Assembly: GCA_963682055.1 (NCBI GenBank)
Contig: OY821749.1
Location: forward strand, 5,568,336 to 5,632,335
Length of the DNA: 64,000 nucleotides
DNA from: Primula veris
Taxonomy: Eukaryota; Streptophyta; Magnoliopsida; Ericales; Primulaceae
Direction: 5' to 3'
Part shown: positions 36,701 to 47,236 of the stretch, piece by piece
Layout of the letters: each line of letters starts with the position of its first letter
Numbering within the stretch: the stretch's first letter is position 1
Notes under the pieces: generated by a model
What the model saw: the letters and a program-made list of their open reading frames with translations, nothing else
The model's database searches: none
What the model was told of the DNA's origin: nothing
Position numbers and translations under genes: made by a program

Positions 36701-39700
36701 TACTTAAAAAATAACATTTAAGACCATGCATTCTTAATTGTCCATAATGTGACCCGCGCATTTATTTTCTTCGTTAACTTCACTCACCCCTCTCCTTTTC
36801 ACTCTTTTGTCCTGTGTCCTGACTCGTTACACAACCTTGATAAGTCTTCAGGTAGTTGTTCATTGGCATATGCAGGTGAGTTTCCTATCTCCATTGGATT
36901 AAGTATCTTAGATAAAGTATTTTCCGATTCATGGATCTTAGACTCCGGAGCTACAGACCATATGACCCATTCATCACATATTTTTTGCAAATATACACCA
37001 TGTTCAAGTGATAGAAAAGTAGCCACGGCAAATGGTTCTTTAACTACTGGAACAGGTGTAGCAGATGTCAAAATCAGCCCGTTTTTTATGTTAAAAAATG
37101 ATCTTCTTATTCCTAAATTATCTACTAATCTTATTTCTGTCCAAAAGCTCACTCGAGATTTAAACTGCACTGTTGTTTTTTATCATAATCAATGTGTGTT
37201 TCAGGAAAAGCATTCGAGGAGGACGATTGGACATGCTAAAGAACAGGACGACCTCTACTACATTGAATCACTTAACAATTTAAACATCAAAAAGAGCAAT
37301 TTATCGACTTCCTTTGTTTCTGAATGTTTGTCATCCAATAAAGAAAAAGTTTGGATTCATCATTGTCGACTAGGACATCCATCATTTAGAATTATCAAAA
37401 TTTTGTTTCCTCATTGTTTGAAAATCTAAAAGTTCAGAATTTTCACAGTGAAGTGTGTGAACTAGCTAAACACAAACGTGTTTCGTTTCCAATTAATGAT
37501 AAAAGAAGTTCTACTCCTTTTTACCTTATACATAGTGATATTTGGGGTCCATCTACTAACCCTAATGTTTCTGGAGCACGTTGGTTTGTGTCATTTAATG
37601 ATGATTGTACTCTTGTTACCTAGATTTTCTTATTTAAAAATAAATCTGGTGTCAGTAACGCTCCCTAGTTTTCACTCCATAGTAAAAAATCAATTCAGTG
37701 TCAACATCAAACAGTTCCGATTAGACAATGATAGAGACTATTTCCACCAAGTCCTAACTCCATTTTTTCAAAAAGAAAGAATAATACACGAGTCGTCTTG
37801 TTTATATGCCCCACAACAGAATGGGGTAGCTGAACGGAAAAACGGTCACCTTCTCGAGTCAACTCGAGCCTTAATGTTTCAAAAAAATGTTCCAAAAACT
37901 TTTTGGGAGAAGCCGTTCTAACAGCCACGCATCTTATCAATCGTTTGCCTTCTAGAGTCTTAGGTTTCAAAAGTCCTATGCAAGTACTTTCTACATTCTA
38001 TCCTGATTTAAAAACAATAAACAATCTTATTCCCAGAATATTTGGATGTGTTTCTTTTGTCCTTGTTCATAGTCAAAATAGAGGAAAACATGATCACAGG
38101 GCATTTTTAATGTGTATTTGTCGGTTATTCCTCTACTCAAAAGGGGTATAAGTGTTATCATCCTCTGTCTAAATTTTTTTATGTTTCGGTTGACGTTACC
38201 TTTAATGAAAAAGAGTCCTACTTCTCCACAACTTATCTTCAGGGGGAGAATTCCGTAATTAAAGATAAGACTGAGACTTCATCACTCTTGATCCAATCCC
38301 GTCATCCTCAGTTCCTTACTCAAATTCTAATTCTCAACCAGTTTCAACATCGTCCTCACTTCCTCCATTAAGTCCAAGTCTCCAGCCAGACTCGTTTCCG
38401 TCATCTCCATCCCCCTCCATAGCAGAAAATCCAAATCCAGCTCTTGATGATGTAAGCTATGGAAAAGGAAAAGTGTATTCAAGGAAAAAGACGGCTGTTC
38501 CTAAACATGTGCATGTCTAAGAGTCCAATCCGAATCCTGAGAATGAGGTAACAAGTTATAAACCATCATTGCAAAATGAGTCTGAACCTATTGTGAATTA
38601 CAATGACTAGGATTTTCCTATTGGTGTTAGAGAAGGAACTAGAGAATGCACAAAACGACCCATGTATCCTCTTTCTCATTTTGTTTCATTCAATAAATTT
38701 TCACCATCACATAACAGTTTCCTTGTTAACTTAAACAAAACTGCTATTCCTACCACTTTATCTGAAGCTTTATCAAATGAGAGATGGAAACAAGCTATGA
38801 ATGTCGAAATGGAAGCATTAGAAAAAAAACAAAACTTGGGATTTAGTCAAGTTGCTTGTAGGAAAGAAGGTGGTGGGTTGTCGTTGGGTTTATACAGTTA
38901 AGTATAGAGCGGACGGATCAATAGAGAGATATAAGGCGAGACTAGTTGCCAAAGAATATACGCAAACCTATGGGATTGATTATTTAGAAACCATTGCCTC
39001 GGTTGCAAAAATGAACACTGTAAGAATTTTGTTGTCATTAGCGGCCAACTTAAGTTGGGATTTACAACAATTTGATGTAAAGAATGCATTTTTGCATGGA
39101 GAACTAAATGAAGAAATCTATATGGAAATTCCACCAGGGTATGGAAATAACTTGTCTGCGCATACGGTGTGCAAGTTAAAAAATGCCTTATACGGACTAA
39201 AACAGTCTCCGCAGGCCTCTGGTTTGGCAGATTTGCGATAGTAATGATAGCTATGGGGTATAAACAAAGTCAAGGGGACCATACACTGTTCATTAAACAC
39301 TCTCACTCGAGGAGTGACGGCTCTCTTGGTAGATGTTGACGACATAATAGTGACGGGAAATGATGATAAAGAAAGACAAAATTTAGGGAAGTGTTTGGCC
39401 AAGGAGTTTGAGATCAATGTGCTAGGGAGACTGAAGTATTTTCTTGGAATTGAAGTGGCTCATTCTAGGCATGATATATTTATCTCCCAACAAAAGTATG
39501 TTACCGATCTTTTAATAGAAACCGGCAAGACTGGATGCAAGCCTGCAAGTACTCCGATAGATCCTAATCACAAACTCGGAGAAACAGATGAGGACATTAC
39601 GATTAACAAAGAAATGTACCAACGTCTGGTAGGAAGACTCGTATATTTGTCTCACACACGTCCGGATATTGCTTATGCAGCAAGTGTGATTAGTCAATTT

Positions 39701-42700
39701 ATGCACAATCCTAAAGAAATTCATCTACAAGCAGCTTACCGAGTGTTACATTATCTTAAAGGAACGCCAGGTAAAGGAATCTTGTTTAAAAGGAATGCAA
39801 ATTTATCACTTGGCGCGTACACGGATGTAGACTATGCTGGTTCAGTTGTCGACAGGAGGACAACTTTGGGGTACTGTACCTTTCTTGGTGGAAATCTGGT
39901 GACATGGAGAAGCAAGAAACAAAACGTGATAGCACGGTTTAGTGCGGAGGCGGAATTTCGAGCAATGGCGCAGGGTGTGTGCGAGATGTTTTGGTTAAGG
40001 ATCATCTTGAATGACTTGAAGATTAAGTGTGATGGTCCAATGAGACTATATTGTGATAATAAGTCAGCAATCAGCATAGCACACAATCCAGTACAACATT
40101 GACCGAACAAAACACATTGAGATCGATAGACATTTCATCAAAAAAAAACTGGAAAGTGGGTTGATCTCTACACCTTACGCGCCTACACATAAGCAACTTG
40201 CAGATGTGCTTACTAAGGGTCTGAGTATTTCGGCGTTTCAAAATATCGTTTCCAAGCTGGGAATGGAAAATACCTATTCACCAGCTTGAGGGGGAGTGTG
40301 GAAAATGTGATTAACATTTTTATTTTGTAATATTATCAGAAAATAATAACTGTTAGTATTAATTAAGCTTGTTGTTGCTAGGTTGTAGTATGTAGTTAGT
40401 GTGTTAGCTAGTAGTTGATGGGGGCATTTATTGTAGCTTTGTATCAGCCTATATATAAGGCTACATATGTACAGCTCTAAGATTAGAAAATAACACACTT
40501 GATTTTCTCTTTATTTCAAATTACTTACACCTAATTTCCTAAATCAACATATACAACAGAGAAATCACTATTGTAGGATGAATAAAACTATATCTAGCCC
40601 CAACGAAATAAGAATTAGTACCTGCCCCGTTAAATCCTGGTGTACCACGAGCAATTGCATTTACATCCACATCACCAGCCATAGGTTTATCTTTTAGATA
40701 AAGCTCCAAAATCTCTTGGCGACCTCGCACATCGGGATTAGGAACATTAATCTGAAAGAACACCAAAATTTAATTCCTTATAAAATATGATCTGGTGAAG
40801 ATCTCATAGAAATTTATTTAAAACAGGTCTATTTCCAAACATGAACTTACATGTCTATCAAATCTACCAGGTCTTGTCAAAGCAGGATCAAGTATATCAG
40901 GCAAGTTTGTTGCACCCATAAGGATTATGCCCTGCTCAAAATAGTGGAGAAATTATAACTGTTGGAATGTTAAACAATACGTGAGAAGGAATAAAGCAAA
41001 AATTACCTGCTTACCTCATTTTGTTCAAAACCATCCATTTCAACAAGTAACTGGTGCAATGTTTTTTTGGTATGGCCTTCCCATTGCTTGCGTGTGGACC
41101 CAATTGCATCAATTTCATCAATAAATATGATACATGGGGCCTGTAAAAACAGTATTTTATCGATAAGAAATCAGAAAATGGATCTAATTCAAAGAATGAC
41201 GAGGTGGTGCTAATAACATTTTGGAGTTGCTTTAAGACGCAAAGATCAGCTTCGTTGCTTATCAAAAAAAAATCAGCTTCGTAATTTTGAAAAGTTAACT
41301 TATCATCGAGCAGGATTACAATACATTACCCTATAACTGAACCATAATAACTACAATAAAATGTTTAAGAAAGCAAATTAAATTCCACTTGGTTTCAAAT
41401 ATGTATATTAAAATCAGTACCTTTTTCTTAGCTGCCTGGAATAAGGATCTTACTCGTCGAGCTCCAACACCAACAAACCTGGCAACACAAAATTAAAACG
41501 GCAAATTTAGGCAGAAAACATACAATCCTTTGGAATAATTAAAGATAATCCCAGATTATAACTTACATCTCCTCAAATTCAGAACCTGCTCTATAAAAGA
41601 AAGGCACCCCTGCTTCTCCAGCAATAGCCTTCAATAACGCCCACATTTGTCAGACAAAAGGGGGGGAAATTACCATGTAAAGCTAGGTATGCACTAAACA
41701 ATCAAGATATTATGATTTTAAGGGGTTCTTGAGAATACTCAAATACCCAAAAAATGTAATCAGTAAAAAAAATAAATCTACCATTGACAATTACCTTTGC
41801 CAGCAGAGTTTTGCCTGTTCCGGGTGGTCCCGTCAAAAGAATTCCCTGCAATGATATATGAAGTAGGAGAATAAATATAGTGAGTGCTCAAAAGAAAGAA
41901 CAAAGGTTGGAAGTTAATATGCTTTCAAAATACCAAGAGTAATGTCAAACCTTTGGCAACTTTCCCCCAAGTCGGGTAAACTTTGTAGGGTTTCTTAGAT
42001 ACTCCACCACCTCCTCAAGCTCTTGTTTCGCATCATCACATCCTTTTACATCCTTAAAAGTTTTAACATTCTGCAATGAAAACCAAATATTAAAGCTCAT
42101 GGCTATCAACATGTCCTTTCTTAATATGAAGATGGAATTCTGTAAATTCATAAAATTACCTTCTCAGGCATTACTTCTTTGTTAACGTCCTTTGTGGAGT
42201 AGGAAGAACCTGAGCCCATGCCTGAAGTTCCAATGCCACCTAAGCTACCTATATATTTCTGAAGAGCAGAAGCACCCATTACCCTGAAAAATTATTTTGT
42301 AATTTCAAAAAATTTGAAGGAGAAAGTGACCTATAATGTTTTCAAAAATCAAGGCTACTTCGGAACAAAAGAGTTCCAATCAGAAGTTATAAACTCACAG
42401 GAAGAGAAGTATATATACACAAAAGCGAACCTATGCTATGAAGTTGCTCTAATCAAGAATCATATACTGACTAAACAAAAGAAAAATGTTTACCACATTA
42501 ACCCAAAGACAGCAGTGAATAAGATTGTTGAGATGATCTCTTGAGCAACTTTGGGTTTGCTGGACACTTTTGGGTCAACCTAATTAAGCAAACCACATGT
42601 GTTAAGATTGGAAAAGAATAATATCTCAAGAATCTTAAGGAATCCCATAACAGAAAAAAAAAAAAACATAAATCGTCGTATCATGAAACGGGGATCTTTT

Positions 42701-45613
42701 TTGAAGTAACTTCATACCATTACAACATGCAATGGCTGCTTATCTGATAAGCCAGGTCTTACAGAACTCTCATCCATATTTCCCAAAGCACGTTCTTTCA
42801 ACTCTTGCAACTAGATAAAAAGCAATACAGTTAGAAAGAAAGTTACAAAATAAGAGACCGGACTTACTAAAAACAAAAACAATAATACCAGAGAAGGAAG
42901 ATTAGAGGGCTTTTCAGATTGATCGTCTGGTAAATATTCAGCAATAGCATTGGTGGCAACAAGAGCTTTAATGTATTCTGCAACTCCCTTGCTATCAAAT
43001 GTATGCTCCCTTTTCTCAAAGCGGCTGATAACTGTCTCCGGGCTGCAAAAGAAGGGAAATATAATATATTTATTACAGTAACTACTAACTAGTACTGTTT
43101 TACTACTCCATATGCAAAAGAAAAAAAGAATTCTGAAAGTCTGCAACTAACCATCACTTTTATCGCCCATAACTTTTATCTATCCCAGTTGGCAAGTTAT
43201 ATTCTAAATCATCACTTTTAATTTACAAAAAGAAGGCACATATCAAAGAAAAAAAATAAAATTCACGTGTAAGCCGAAATGGAATCAATTAAAGTGAATT
43301 CTGGGTTCAATTTTACACAAAATGGTAAAAGAAATTCTTTGATAAAATTAAAAAATTATCGCCCATAACCTTCCAGATAACAGCTGATATTTCACTAGGA
43401 GTGTATTAATATTTGATTAACATTCCGAACCCAGAATTTGTTAATTGACTTCATAAGGTTTCTAACTAGTAACGGCTAATACCCTCAACCTCAGTTGAGT
43501 CCTATATAATTCATTTCTTAGGGCCCATTACAAATGCTTTTGATGAATGCCAGACAGAAGATAAAATTTACATGTAAACACAATTTAACTTCTCTGTACA
43601 TGTACACAATTTATTTTATTAATCTTTAAATGCTTTAAGTCCAGGTTCCCGCACAAACTGCCAACCAAACTACTGATAAAGCTTGGTACCTCTTATACAT
43701 TTAAGGCGAGTCAAATAAAGTAGCAAACTGAAAAAAAAATGACTAATGTGAAGCAAACAAACTATCTCAGACACATTTTTACTCTCTTTTAGCTTCATAC
43801 AAATTCTTCCTTCTAAATAAGAAGGATTTGAAAAAAGGGAAGGCTGAAGAGCCTAACTGTGGTTAATGAACTCAGACAGCTATTTAAATTTAACAATAAA
43901 CATCGAGTTGATAATGAAGCTGCTACTTTTCCCACTAAAATCCCTTTAAAACAAAATATTCTCAATATTTTCCTGCCACAATCTTGATTATCCTTCATTT
44001 CCTAGATCACTCTCGCCCCCGTGCTGCATTAGTTAACACCATTTTATGAGCGAGTCAAGGTGACTAGGTTCTAATAAAGGTTGTCAATGTAATTAGTGAC
44101 TATGCACTGAACTATCACACCATAAAAGTAGTACCAAAATCAAAGCTGAATAAGCATAAACGTTGGATAGTAACTCGAACACCTGGAAAATTTAATGCTC
44201 AAAAAGTAAACGTTCCAAAAGATTTAATCTTGATGACCTCCTTAATCTCTAATTGGGGTAATTCTAAAAGAAAAATAATAATATAGAATCTTTAAAATGA
44301 AAGTTCTTTCTTTACCTGCCCCTAAAATATCCCCTTTTCACACACAAAATAATAATAACTGTGGCACTTCACATAAGTATGACAACAGATTTTCTAGTGC
44401 TTAGACACTGAAATTACTACACCAGCTTACCAAACTGTCAAACTGAATTAATAGTCGAATTTTTTTCCAACCATCCATTACTTCTGAACAAGTTGTCATA
44501 GATTGCTTTATAAAGATTCTAAGTTTCCCCGTTAGCATCTATTGGATTTTACGGCCACTCTAACCATCAGCTGGTTCTTGAACATGCAAGTCTTGTCATA
44601 GATTGCTTAGATAATAGTCTTAGCAACTTGCTAGCTGTCTAATGGAGTTTATGTCCATTTTAACCAAGAAAGAGGAGTCAATGCTTCGCAAAACTAAACT
44701 TATCCAAGTCACTTGTTAGCCTCGAGGAGATTACGATCACTAACCACCCATTGCTATTGAACAAGAAAGAAGTTTTGAGGTGTCATAGGTTACTCAACTA
44801 AGCTTCTAAATCCTCGTTCGCCTCTATTCGAGTTCATGACCATTCTAACTATCTATTTTTTTACGAGTGATGATATAAGCAGAGACTATTTCACATAGAC
44901 TCTTGCAGAGCTCACTGAGGGTCATTGATCACCTTGATATGCATTGATCTAAAATGTCAAATAGTCTCTGCTCATATCACCAACTCATTCCGACTATTTT
45001 GATAACAATCATAAGGTGTTGTAAATTGCGGTACCAAGCATCTAATTCATTACCATGACACCATACGAGACCAAACAAGTAGTAAATACTAAAATTGTTA
45101 AGACAAAGAATCAAAACACAAGTAAATCTTTGGAAAGTAAACTAAACCAGCATTTCCCAAAAGAAGATAAGATATAGTAGCAATATAGCAATACCTATCC
45201 TTATTGAGTTCGGATAACAAAGCACTCTGCTTAGCAGCATCGGTGGGGTTAGCGTCGGCATCTGCGATCAAAAGCTCAAGACGCTTCTCTCTCCTCCAAA
45301 ACGGCCAACTATCAAACCATTCGGACAACAAGAGCCTCTCCAACCACTTTCTAAACGATGCCGCTAACCCTACAAAAAACACCATAACCGAAAGTTTTTT
45401 CCTCTCTCCTCCTGTAGTAATCGATAACGACTCTGGACTCGAATCAGTAGCACTGTTCTGATGCAGAGTGCAGCTGAAGACGAGGCGATGGTTGCGGCAA
45501 ACAAGGAAGTTTAGAGAGGGGGTAGAAGAGAGAGAGAGACGGTTGGAGGTGCGGCGAAGGGGAAGTTGGGGGAGAGAAGGTTTCAGGATCAGACAAGCTT
45601 GTAGAGCTGCCAT
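30097..45613 (-). CDS. FTSH11: FTSH11-like organellar AAA zinc metalloprotease (17 exons, 745 aa)
   Basis: ATP-dependent membrane protease of plastids/mitochondria. Exons, minus strand: 45613-45195, 43042-42889, 42810-42718, 42579-42494, 42283-42160, 42070-41951, 41845-41795, 41628-41567, 41478-41421, 41140-41015, 40931-40851, 40751-40622, 34134-33986, 33475-33194, 32253-32164, 32001-31948, 30255-30097. All introns are GT-AG and all joins keep frame. Exon 1 encodes a Ser/Arg/Leu-rich transit-like N terminus. A membrane segment is at about 238-255, Walker A GPPGTGKT at 338-345, Walker B IIFIDE at 393-398, second-region TRPGRFDRH in exon 11, zinc site HESGH at 556-560 and the third ligand Asp near 634 (GASSD). 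The motif [20 protein letters not shown] and the C terminus match FTSH11 better than other FtsH classes. Intron 12 (6.5 kb) holds an antisense copia element. No coding lesion was seen. Confidence 0.94.
30256..31947 (-). other. FTSH11 intron 16, repeat-rich
   Basis: A 1.7-kb intron with an (AT)n tract at about 30736-30771 and a C-rich patch near 31075-31320. No coding sequence or classifiable element was found. Its size compared with most FTSH11 introns suggests inserted repeats. Confidence 0.5.
30736..30771. repeat. (AT)n microsatellite in FTSH11 intron 16
   Basis: An alternating AT run of about 35 bp. Confidence 0.85.
34646..34800 (-). mobile_element. 3' end of a LINE/SINE-type retroposon in FTSH11 intron 12
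   Basis: On the minus strand the segment ends GCTGCTTATCAAAAAAAA, the usual tail of plant RTE/L1-type retroposons, preceded by AT-rich non-coding sequence (TAAACTTGGGGTCGTTG). It lies just left of the copia relic. The 5' end and target duplication were not fixed. Confidence 0.45.
35026..35957 (+). pseudogene. copia gag, broken
   Basis: Three open stretches (35026-35208, 35247-35468, 35484-35957) separated by stops. The first holds [20 protein letters not shown], typical of plant copia gag; the last ends with a zinc-knuckle-like [14 protein letters not shown]. Confidence 0.85.
36034..36183 (+). repeat. Left copy of a 150-bp target duplication (decayed)
   Basis: Equal in length to 36832-36981 with five mismatches and no indels. 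It covers the copia protease active site. All five differences change the residue: the left copy has a stop in place of Trp, reads DSGAKDHM, and differs at three further residues. Confidence 0.9.
36184..36831. mobile_element. Rearranged Ty3/gypsy-type LTR insertion
   Basis: Three pieces of one LTR are joined. 36831 to about 36411 (minus) is a nearly complete LTR starting TGTAACGAGTCAGGACACAG and ending GGGTTCGTTAC. 36405-36325 (minus) repeats its first 81 bp. 36184-36324 (plus) is the first ~141 bp in opposite orientation. Both outer ends are therefore LTR 5' (U3) ends. The LTR carries a transcript-start-like stretch (GCAGTATAAGTATTAGCCC on the minus strand). The superfamily is inferred from LTR style only. 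Confidence 0.75.
36832..36981 (+). repeat. Right copy of the 150-bp target duplication (canonical)
   Basis: Direct repeat of 36034-36183. This copy keeps the expected protease reading [11 protein letters not shown] and continues into the copia protease and GAG-pre-integrase. Confidence 0.9.
36832..38151 (+). pseudogene. copia protease and integrase region, broken
   Basis: Protease with DSGATDHM, a zinc-finger-like GAG-pre-integrase (HHCRLGHPS, then CELAKHKR) and an integrase core ([21 protein letters not shown]), spread over at least three frames: to 37429, 37414-37623, 37478-37921 and 37903-38151. Confidence 0.85.
38780..40190 (+). pseudogene. copia reverse transcriptase and RNase H, broken
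   Basis: RT reads [17 protein letters not shown] and [17 protein letters not shown], breaks near 39240, and resumes at 39314 with [14 protein letters not shown]. RNase H includes [20 protein letters not shown] and [15 protein letters not shown], with a frameshift near 40100. Confidence 0.88.
40297..40529 (+). repeat. 3' LTR of the copia element
   Basis: Starts TGTGGAAAATG right after the polypurine tract and ends TTACTTACA. It carries CTATATATAAGGC near 40448 as a probable TATA region. Confidence 0.75.
41245..41282 (-). repeat. Minimal retroposon tail with 11-bp target duplication
   Basis: ATCAGCTTCGT occurs at 41245-41255 and 41272-41282 around TGCTTATCAAAAAAAA, the same tail as the LINE/SINE end at 34646. 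It lies in FTSH11 intron 9. Confidence 0.55.
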
Positions 45614-45710
45614 GGTATATACTTTTTCCTCCCTCTCTCAATATCTCTCTCTGTATCTCTATCTCTCTCTCTATATATATATATACACATATATATGTAT
45701 AGACTAGTCA
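45614..45710 (-). promoter_or_regulatory. FTSH11 5' leader with GA-rich tract
   Basis: Directly upstream of the ATG the minus strand reads GGAGGAAAAAGTATATACC and GAGAGA repeats next to a (TA)n run. GA/CT tracts are usual in plant leaders. The transcription start was not determined. Confidence 0.45.
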
Positions 45711-45779
45711 TACACACAAGAGAGGGGGGAAAGAAGAAAAATCTTATCTTGGATTTGAGTACGAGAAAATTGGACTAAT

Positions 45780-46205
45780 TTTTTTTCGTAACTTTTAATT
45801 AATAATTCAATGAAAGCTTAAACAACAGTTTAAAATAGCTTTTAAGCTGTTTTTTTAATATATTTATCATATGGATTATAATCTATTTTTAAAACTTAAA
45901 AACAACTTTTAAACTGTTTTTTATATTTTAATATCTTTCCCGTATAGATTATAAGCTCTTTTTAAGCTTCAAAACAGATTTTAATCTTTTTTTTACATTT
46001 TAATATGTTTTCTAAATATATTTTTTAATCTTAAAAAACAGCTTTTACAAAAACAAAAACAGCTTTTTTGTAGTTTTTTTTGCTGCAGCCAAACAAGCCC
46101 TTACAAAAACTTTTCATCAGTTTTTAAGCAGCTTAAAAGCTTGAAAACAAACATCTCTTAAAAAAAATATTGCAACCAAACATGACTTATTTAAAAAGCT
46201 TGCAA
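45780..46205. repeat. Repeat with AGCTTTTAAGCT-type motifs upstream of FTSH11
   Basis: Multiple diverged palindromic motifs of the kind AACAGCTTTTAAGCTG and several AAACAAGCCCT/AACCAAACATG ends. This is the pattern of hAT-like or similar MITEs with 'GGGCTTGTTTGG' termini. Boundaries were not resolved. Confidence 0.45.
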
Positions 46206-46207
46206 CC

Positions 46208-46927
46208 TAAGAGCATCTAGGTGTGTTAAAGTGTGTGTTAACTAAAAATGTTAGCTAACAATACAATTTTGTCTCTCCATTAGATGTTTATAACACTTAA
46301 AAAGATTGGTAAAGATAACAATTTTTTAAGTGTTATTACTTGATGACATGGTAAAAAAAAATGACCCACCCTCATATTTATCACGCATATCTTTTCTATC
46401 TCTAACATACTCTACTCTTCTATTTATTTTTACCTGCATATTTTCTTCTTCTTTATTTTCTCTTATTTTCCATAAATATGGAAAATCGTTCTCTTTTTTT
46501 CAACCCATAATTCAACTATGAATTTTATGAAACAACACATCAATCGAGTTCTCAACAATTCTCTCAACAATATCCATATAATATACAACAACATTTTAGT
46601 TCATTCAACTCTCAAATGTTAGGGGACCAATCTCAGTTTCAATCTCAAGTTCAAAATAAATAACTTATTTTCCTATTTCTAAAATTCTATCTTTTCTGAA
46701 ATTTGACGCTGAAATTTAACGGTAATATATGGTTGCTGGAAAAAAAAAACAAATAACTACTGTATTTTGAATATTTAATTTTTAATTAAAATAGATAACA
46801 TTGTTAAAGTTAAAACTAATGGGGGTGTTTAACTTAATATGCATATGTGTCATTTAATAGATTTTTAAATGATGATGTGTCACTAGTTAACACCAAAAAG
46901 TTAACACAACTATTGTGGATGCTCTAA
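46208..46927 (+). mobile_element. Deleted PIF/Harbinger-like element, 714 bp, with TAA target duplication
   Basis: Element 46211-46924 starts GAGCATCTAGGTGTGTTAA and ends with the inverse GAGCATCCACAATAGTTGTG, flanked by TAA at 46208-46210 and 46925-46927. A 3-bp TAA/TTA duplication is the Harbinger/Tourist hallmark. Inside, 46478-46663 reads as a Gln/Ser-rich protein start (QSSSQQFSQQYPYN) with one stop, like the N terminus of Harbinger ORF1 proteins. Transposase is absent, so it is a non-autonomous deletion derivative. Confidence 0.7.
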
Positions 46928-47236
46928 CGCCCCTTAAAAAATCATCGACCAAACAAGCCTTAAAAAGGGTTGCAGGTGGCGGACGGAGAGAGGGGACGGT
47001 GCAGGTGGCAGGCGGAGTCTGTTCAGAAAAGGCGATTTGAACGCCACCACGATCTCCGTCGTAAAAAAATTTCTATCGTCGGAGGTAACGTTGGACAGAG
47101 AAGAGAGAGAGGGGACAGAAAAGTTAGAGAAGCGGGAGAATAGCATAGATAGACAACGACAAAGATGGAAGAAGTATAGAGAGAGCGGAGAGAGATAGAG
47201 TCGAGAGCTTTTTTTAGGGGGATTATTTTTTCATTG
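46928..47236. other. Purine-rich intergenic stretch
   Basis: Rich in GGAGAGAGGGGAC-type runs. A minus-strand open frame (47146-46934) has no recognisable product. It resembles CT-rich leader DNA of an unknown or lost gene. Confidence 0.35.

Larger units (their letters stand above)
35026..40529 (+). mobile_element. Degenerate Ty1/copia retrotransposon, antisense in FTSH11 intron 12
   Basis: The order of domains is copia-like: gag (35026-35957), protease (DSGATDHM near 36945), GAG-pre-integrase (HHCRLGHPS near 37360), integrase (SDIWGPS near 37540, NGVAERKN near 37825), RT (about 38780-39640; [11 protein letters not shown]; catalytic box [12 protein letters not shown]) and RNase H (to about 40190). 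A polypurine tract GAGGGGGAGTG precedes a 3' LTR of 233 bp at 40297-40529 (TG...CA). Stops and frameshifts break every domain, so it is inactive. I found no matching 5' LTR or primer site upstream of 35026, so the left end is truncated. A Ty3-type LTR insertion splits it at 36184-36831. Confidence 0.9.

Noticed and set aside
38898..39417. Minus-strand proteins overlapping the copia RT
   Set aside because: They are antisense shadows of the RT reading frame with no family resemblance.
45098..45194. FTSH11 exon 1 extended past 45195 to the next stop
   Set aside because: A donor GATAG/GTATTG lies at 45194, the extension reads hydrophobic residues not found in FTSH11, and splicing to 43042 restores the family sequence ([13 protein letters not shown]).
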